Below, piece by piece: positions 5,159-5,742 of a DNA stretch of 5,742 bases. Made by a program: the position numbers and the translations under genes. The stretch's first letter is position 1, and each line of letters starts with the position of its first letter. Under the pieces are notes generated by a model, which was given only the letters and a program-made list of their open reading frames with translations, was not told the DNA's origin and did not search any database. Source of the stretch: Micrococcales bacterium (lineage in GTDB: Bacteria > Actinomycetota > Actinomycetes > S36-B12 > UBA10799); contig JAHEXM010000136.1 in NCBI GenBank assembly GCA_023252115.1, forward strand, positions 1 through 5,742, written 5' to 3'.

Positions 5159-5742
5159 ATGGAATCTGATGGAATCGACGCTGCATTGGGTGACAGTTTG
5201 CGGGTGGGCCTTATGGTGGCCGGGAGACTCGGTGAACAACTCGCACGGCTTCGTGAGGGTCAATTGCGGCAGGCCGAGGCAACCCGTGCACAGGAACTTC
5301 GCGAGTTACAGAGTCGATTTGATGCGGAGCGACTTGTCGCGCGTGCTCAAGTGGCACAAGCTAATCAATCGCAATGGTGGGAACATGCAAAACCGGCAGA
5401 TATTGTCGATGCGTGGCAGACGGCCAATGCGTGGCAGCAGCACGATCTTGATATCGAGCGGGCTGCTGAACGGATCCGTGTTGAAGTAAAAGAACGATAC
5501 GGGATCGACCCACGCAACCTCAATGCCGCGCCTGCTCAGGTTAAAGAGCATCTACAAAACGTCATTGATGCAAGCAAAGCGGCCGACGAGCATCGTACGC
5601 AAGCGAAACGAGATGAGATGCTAGCCGCGCAGATGGTTCTTGATGCTGATCGAAAAGACCGGGATGCAGAATCCGGTCTTGTCAATGACGCCGATGTCGC
5701 GCGTGATCAGTCAGCGTCCGTCCGTCTTGAAGCAGCTTCGTT
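5159..5742 (+). CDS. Coiled-coil protein of the mobilisation operon, 3' end outside window
   Basis: An open frame starts at ATG 5159, 22 bases after the relaxase stop, with GAAAGGAAAG (5145-5154) as a well-spaced ribosome binding site. It continues for 194 codons to the window edge without a stop. The protein is almost entirely helical and charged. Residues 20-62 form a likely coiled coil (RLGEQLARLREGQLRQAE onward). A compact middle (about 70-125) contains QWWEHAKPADIVDAW, ERAAERIRVEVKERYGID; the rest is again charged helix. Similar proteins with a WW...W...ERYG core commonly follow the relaxase gene in actinobacterial mobilisable and conjugative elements. The function is unknown; a relaxosome accessory or coupling role is inferred from position. 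An overlapping frame from ATG 5169 lacks this composition and was not chosen. Confidence 0.8.
   Translation, partial: MESDGIDAALGDSLRVGLMVAGRLGEQLARLREGQLRQAEATRAQELRELQSRFDAERLVARAQVAQANQSQWWEHAKPADIVDAWQTANAWQQHDLDIERAAERIRVEVKERYGIDPRNLNAAPAQVKEHLQNVIDASKAADEHRTQAKRDEMLAAQMVLDADRKDRDAESGLVNDADVARDQSASVRLEAAS

Overview
This window looks like part of a mobilisable plasmid or integrated mobilisable element from an actinobacterium. The evidence is fairly GC-rich coding with frequent GTG and TTG codons, a MobC/MOB-P relaxase pair of the actinobacterial type, and Fic and serine-recombinase sequences with an actinobacterial flavour. No replication gene, rRNA, tRNA or CRISPR array was seen, so plasmid versus integrated element cannot be decided, nor can the genus.

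Layout. Positions 7-633 (+) encode a single-pass membrane protein of unknown function with an acetyltransferase-like tail. Positions 634-797 hold no gene. They carry inverted and direct repeats and an extended -10 promoter for the next operon. Positions 798-2331 (+) form a tightly packed three-gene operon: a VbhA-like small antitoxin, a Fic-domain toxin and a serine resolvase, with start and stop codons touching or nearly so. This reads as a stability cassette (toxin-antitoxin plus multimer resolution). Positions 2332-2569 lie between convergent genes and contain a perfect 23-bp inverted repeat with a structured 39-nt spacer. Positions 2570-2884 (-) encode a small coiled-coil protein with a possible leaderless promoter. 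Positions 2885-3127 are intergenic, with a candidate oriT hairpin and the mobC promoter and ribosome binding site. Positions 3128-5136 (+) are mobC and the relaxase gene, overlapping by ATGA. From 5159 a third mobilisation-operon gene, a helical coiled-coil protein, runs off the window.

How the parts fit. MobC and the relaxase would bind and nick oriT just upstream of their own promoter, and the third gene may be an accessory. The Fic cassette would stabilise the element. The most notable signal is in that cassette. The antitoxin lacks both hallmark residues of the Fic inhibition motif. The Fic protein lacks the second arginine that this glutamate normally pairs with. The resolvase deviates at several positions usually conserved around its active site. 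The fic gene also begins with a 15-bp perfect hairpin inside its coding sequence. Together these suggest either a divergent subfamily with another inhibition mode, or a decaying module.
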